A stretch of 64,000 nt of DNA from an uncultured bacterium (GTDB lineage Bacteria; Bacillota; Clostridia; Oscillospirales; Oscillospiraceae). The DNA lies in contig CAMNQF010000007.1 in NCBI GenBank assembly GCA_946548895.1, forward strand, positions 1 through 64,000. Reading direction: 5' to 3'. Shown here piece after piece: positions 63,471 through 64,000 of this stretch. The notes beneath the pieces were generated by a model. The model did not search any database and was not told the origin of the DNA. It saw only the letters and a program-made list of their open reading frames with translations. Position numbers and translations under genes: made by a program. Numbering within the stretch: the first letter of the stretch is position 1; each line of letters starts with the position of its first letter.

Positions 63471-63507
63471 AAAATCTCTGGCGGAGCTGGGCTCCGCCAG
63501 AGATTTT
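63471..63507. terminator. Bidirectional terminator between EAL-HDOD and ComFB genes
   Basis: A 17-bp perfect stem (AAAATCTCTGGCGGAGC and complement) with loop TGG. A-rich sequence precedes and TTTT closes it, so it can end both convergent genes. Confidence 0.85.
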
Positions 63508-63521
63508 ACGTTTTCCACCGG

Positions 63522-64000
63522 TTAACGGGCGTGATGGGGGCGTTCCATCACCAGCTTGCAGGCCTGGAGAAGCTGGGCGGTGATGTCGCTGTTAAATTTG
63601 CCCTCATACACTGTCAGGCGGGGCACCCGATCATTGGGTTCCAGCACCACATACTTGGGGGGCAGGTGGTTCAAGGTGATGGCCTTTACGTCCTCCATGC
63701 ACCGCTTGCAGGAGCACAGGCCGAACATTTTCACATATTTGGGGGCCTTTTCCTCCACCAGCACCTGCATCACGTTGATGTAGCCCGGGTTATCCGGCTC
63801 CAGGAAGAGATGCTCCTCCTGCCCGGGGACAGGCTGCTGGGCGGGGGCGGGCTCCTGGGAAACGGGAACGGGCTCCGGCTGGACGGCGGGGGCGGGCTCC
63901 CGGGAAACAGGAGCCGCCTGCCGGACGGGCTCCGGCGCCGGGGCGGCGGGCGCGGCTTGGGCAGGCGCGGCCTGGGCGCCCAGCTCTCCCTCCAGGGCGT
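63522..64000 (-). CDS. ComFB-domain protein, 5' end beyond the window
   Basis: At least 158 codons are visible and the frame stays open to the window edge, so the N-terminus is missing. The C-terminal 83 residues are a ComFB domain with INVMQVLVEEKAPKY, the CSCKRC cysteine cluster and ALxxLPPKYV-type LNHLPPKYVV. Before it lies a Pro/Ala/Glu-rich linker with near repeats (VSREPAPAVQ and VSQEPAPAQQ) of about 60 residues, followed by LFLEPDNPGY. Recent work reports that ComFB proteins bind cyclic dinucleotides including c-di-GMP; I cite this from general knowledge. The low-complexity arm suggests a tethered sensor. It converges with the EAL-HDOD gene. Confidence 0.8.
   Translation of the reverse strand, partial: ALEGELGAQAAPAQAAPAAPAPEPVRQAAPVSREPAPAVQPEPVPVSQEPAPAQQPVPGQEEHLFLEPDNPGYINVMQVLVEEKAPKYVKMFGLCSCKRCMEDVKAITLNHLPPKYVVLEPNDRVPRLTVYEGKFNSDITAQLLQACKLVMERPHHAR

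Overview
The window is a GC-rich piece of a Gram-positive, spore-forming, flagellated anaerobe. The organism call is inference from content: a spore-signalling gene (SpoIIR), pyruvate:ferredoxin oxidoreductase, a Bacillota-style fla/che operon with FliY, CheC, CheD and CheV, and low AT. Together these point to a Clostridia lineage, most like the high-GC gut Oscillospiraceae (Flavonifractor/Intestinimonas type). No 16S or other taxonomic marker is present. Left part (1-5.1 kb, minus strand): a complete Mgl-type galactose/methyl-galactoside ABC importer (mglB-mglA-mglC), then a Cof-type HAD phosphatase. From 5.1 to 17 kb, minus strand: an aromatic amino acid supercluster transcribed leftward from a strong promoter near 16.95 kb, through a short Phe-containing leader peptide and a terminator-like hairpin, into aroF, aroB, aroA, a GNAT acetyltransferase, aroC, a gamma-carbonic-anhydrase-like protein, pheA, aroK, aroQ and aroE. 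All seven enzymes from PEP plus erythrose-4-phosphate to chorismate are present, plus the chorismate mutase/prephenate dehydratase step towards phenylalanine. An S66 LD-carboxypeptidase, ispE and spoIIR follow on the same strand. From 17 to 30.6 kb: mixed housekeeping genes with several convergent and divergent promoters: a beta-CASP metallo-hydrolase, a large PFOR, a YifB/ComM AAA protein, a small HTH protein, secG, a DUF1846 protein, thiI, a secreted stalk-domain protein and cinA. From 30.7 to 35.9 kb, plus strand: a three-gene phosphorelay with a hybrid histidine kinase, a free Hpt protein and a response regulator carrying REC, HD-GYP, PAS and GGDEF domains. From 35.9 to 62.1 kb, plus strand: one long flagellar/chemotaxis operon in near-Bacillus order (flgBC fliEFGHIJK flgD, TIGR02530 gene, flgE flbD motAB fliM fliY cheY fliOPQR flhBA fliA, two rod/hook-basal-body genes, cheC cheD cheV). 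It has its own promoter and a roughly 230-nt leader with a possible pseudoknot. fliL, flhF and flhG are not in the positions where relatives carry them. From 62.1 kb to the end: a degenerate EAL-HDOD protein and, convergent with it, a ComFB-domain protein running off the window. The right half therefore links motility to cyclic-di-GMP: a dual-domain c-di-GMP enzyme upstream, a structured-looking leader at the operon entrance, and EAL-like and ComFB proteins downstream. The most distinctive single feature is FliY, whose linker holds three tandem 34-residue repeats, each starting with a copy of the CheY-P-binding-type motif that its own N-terminus lacks.
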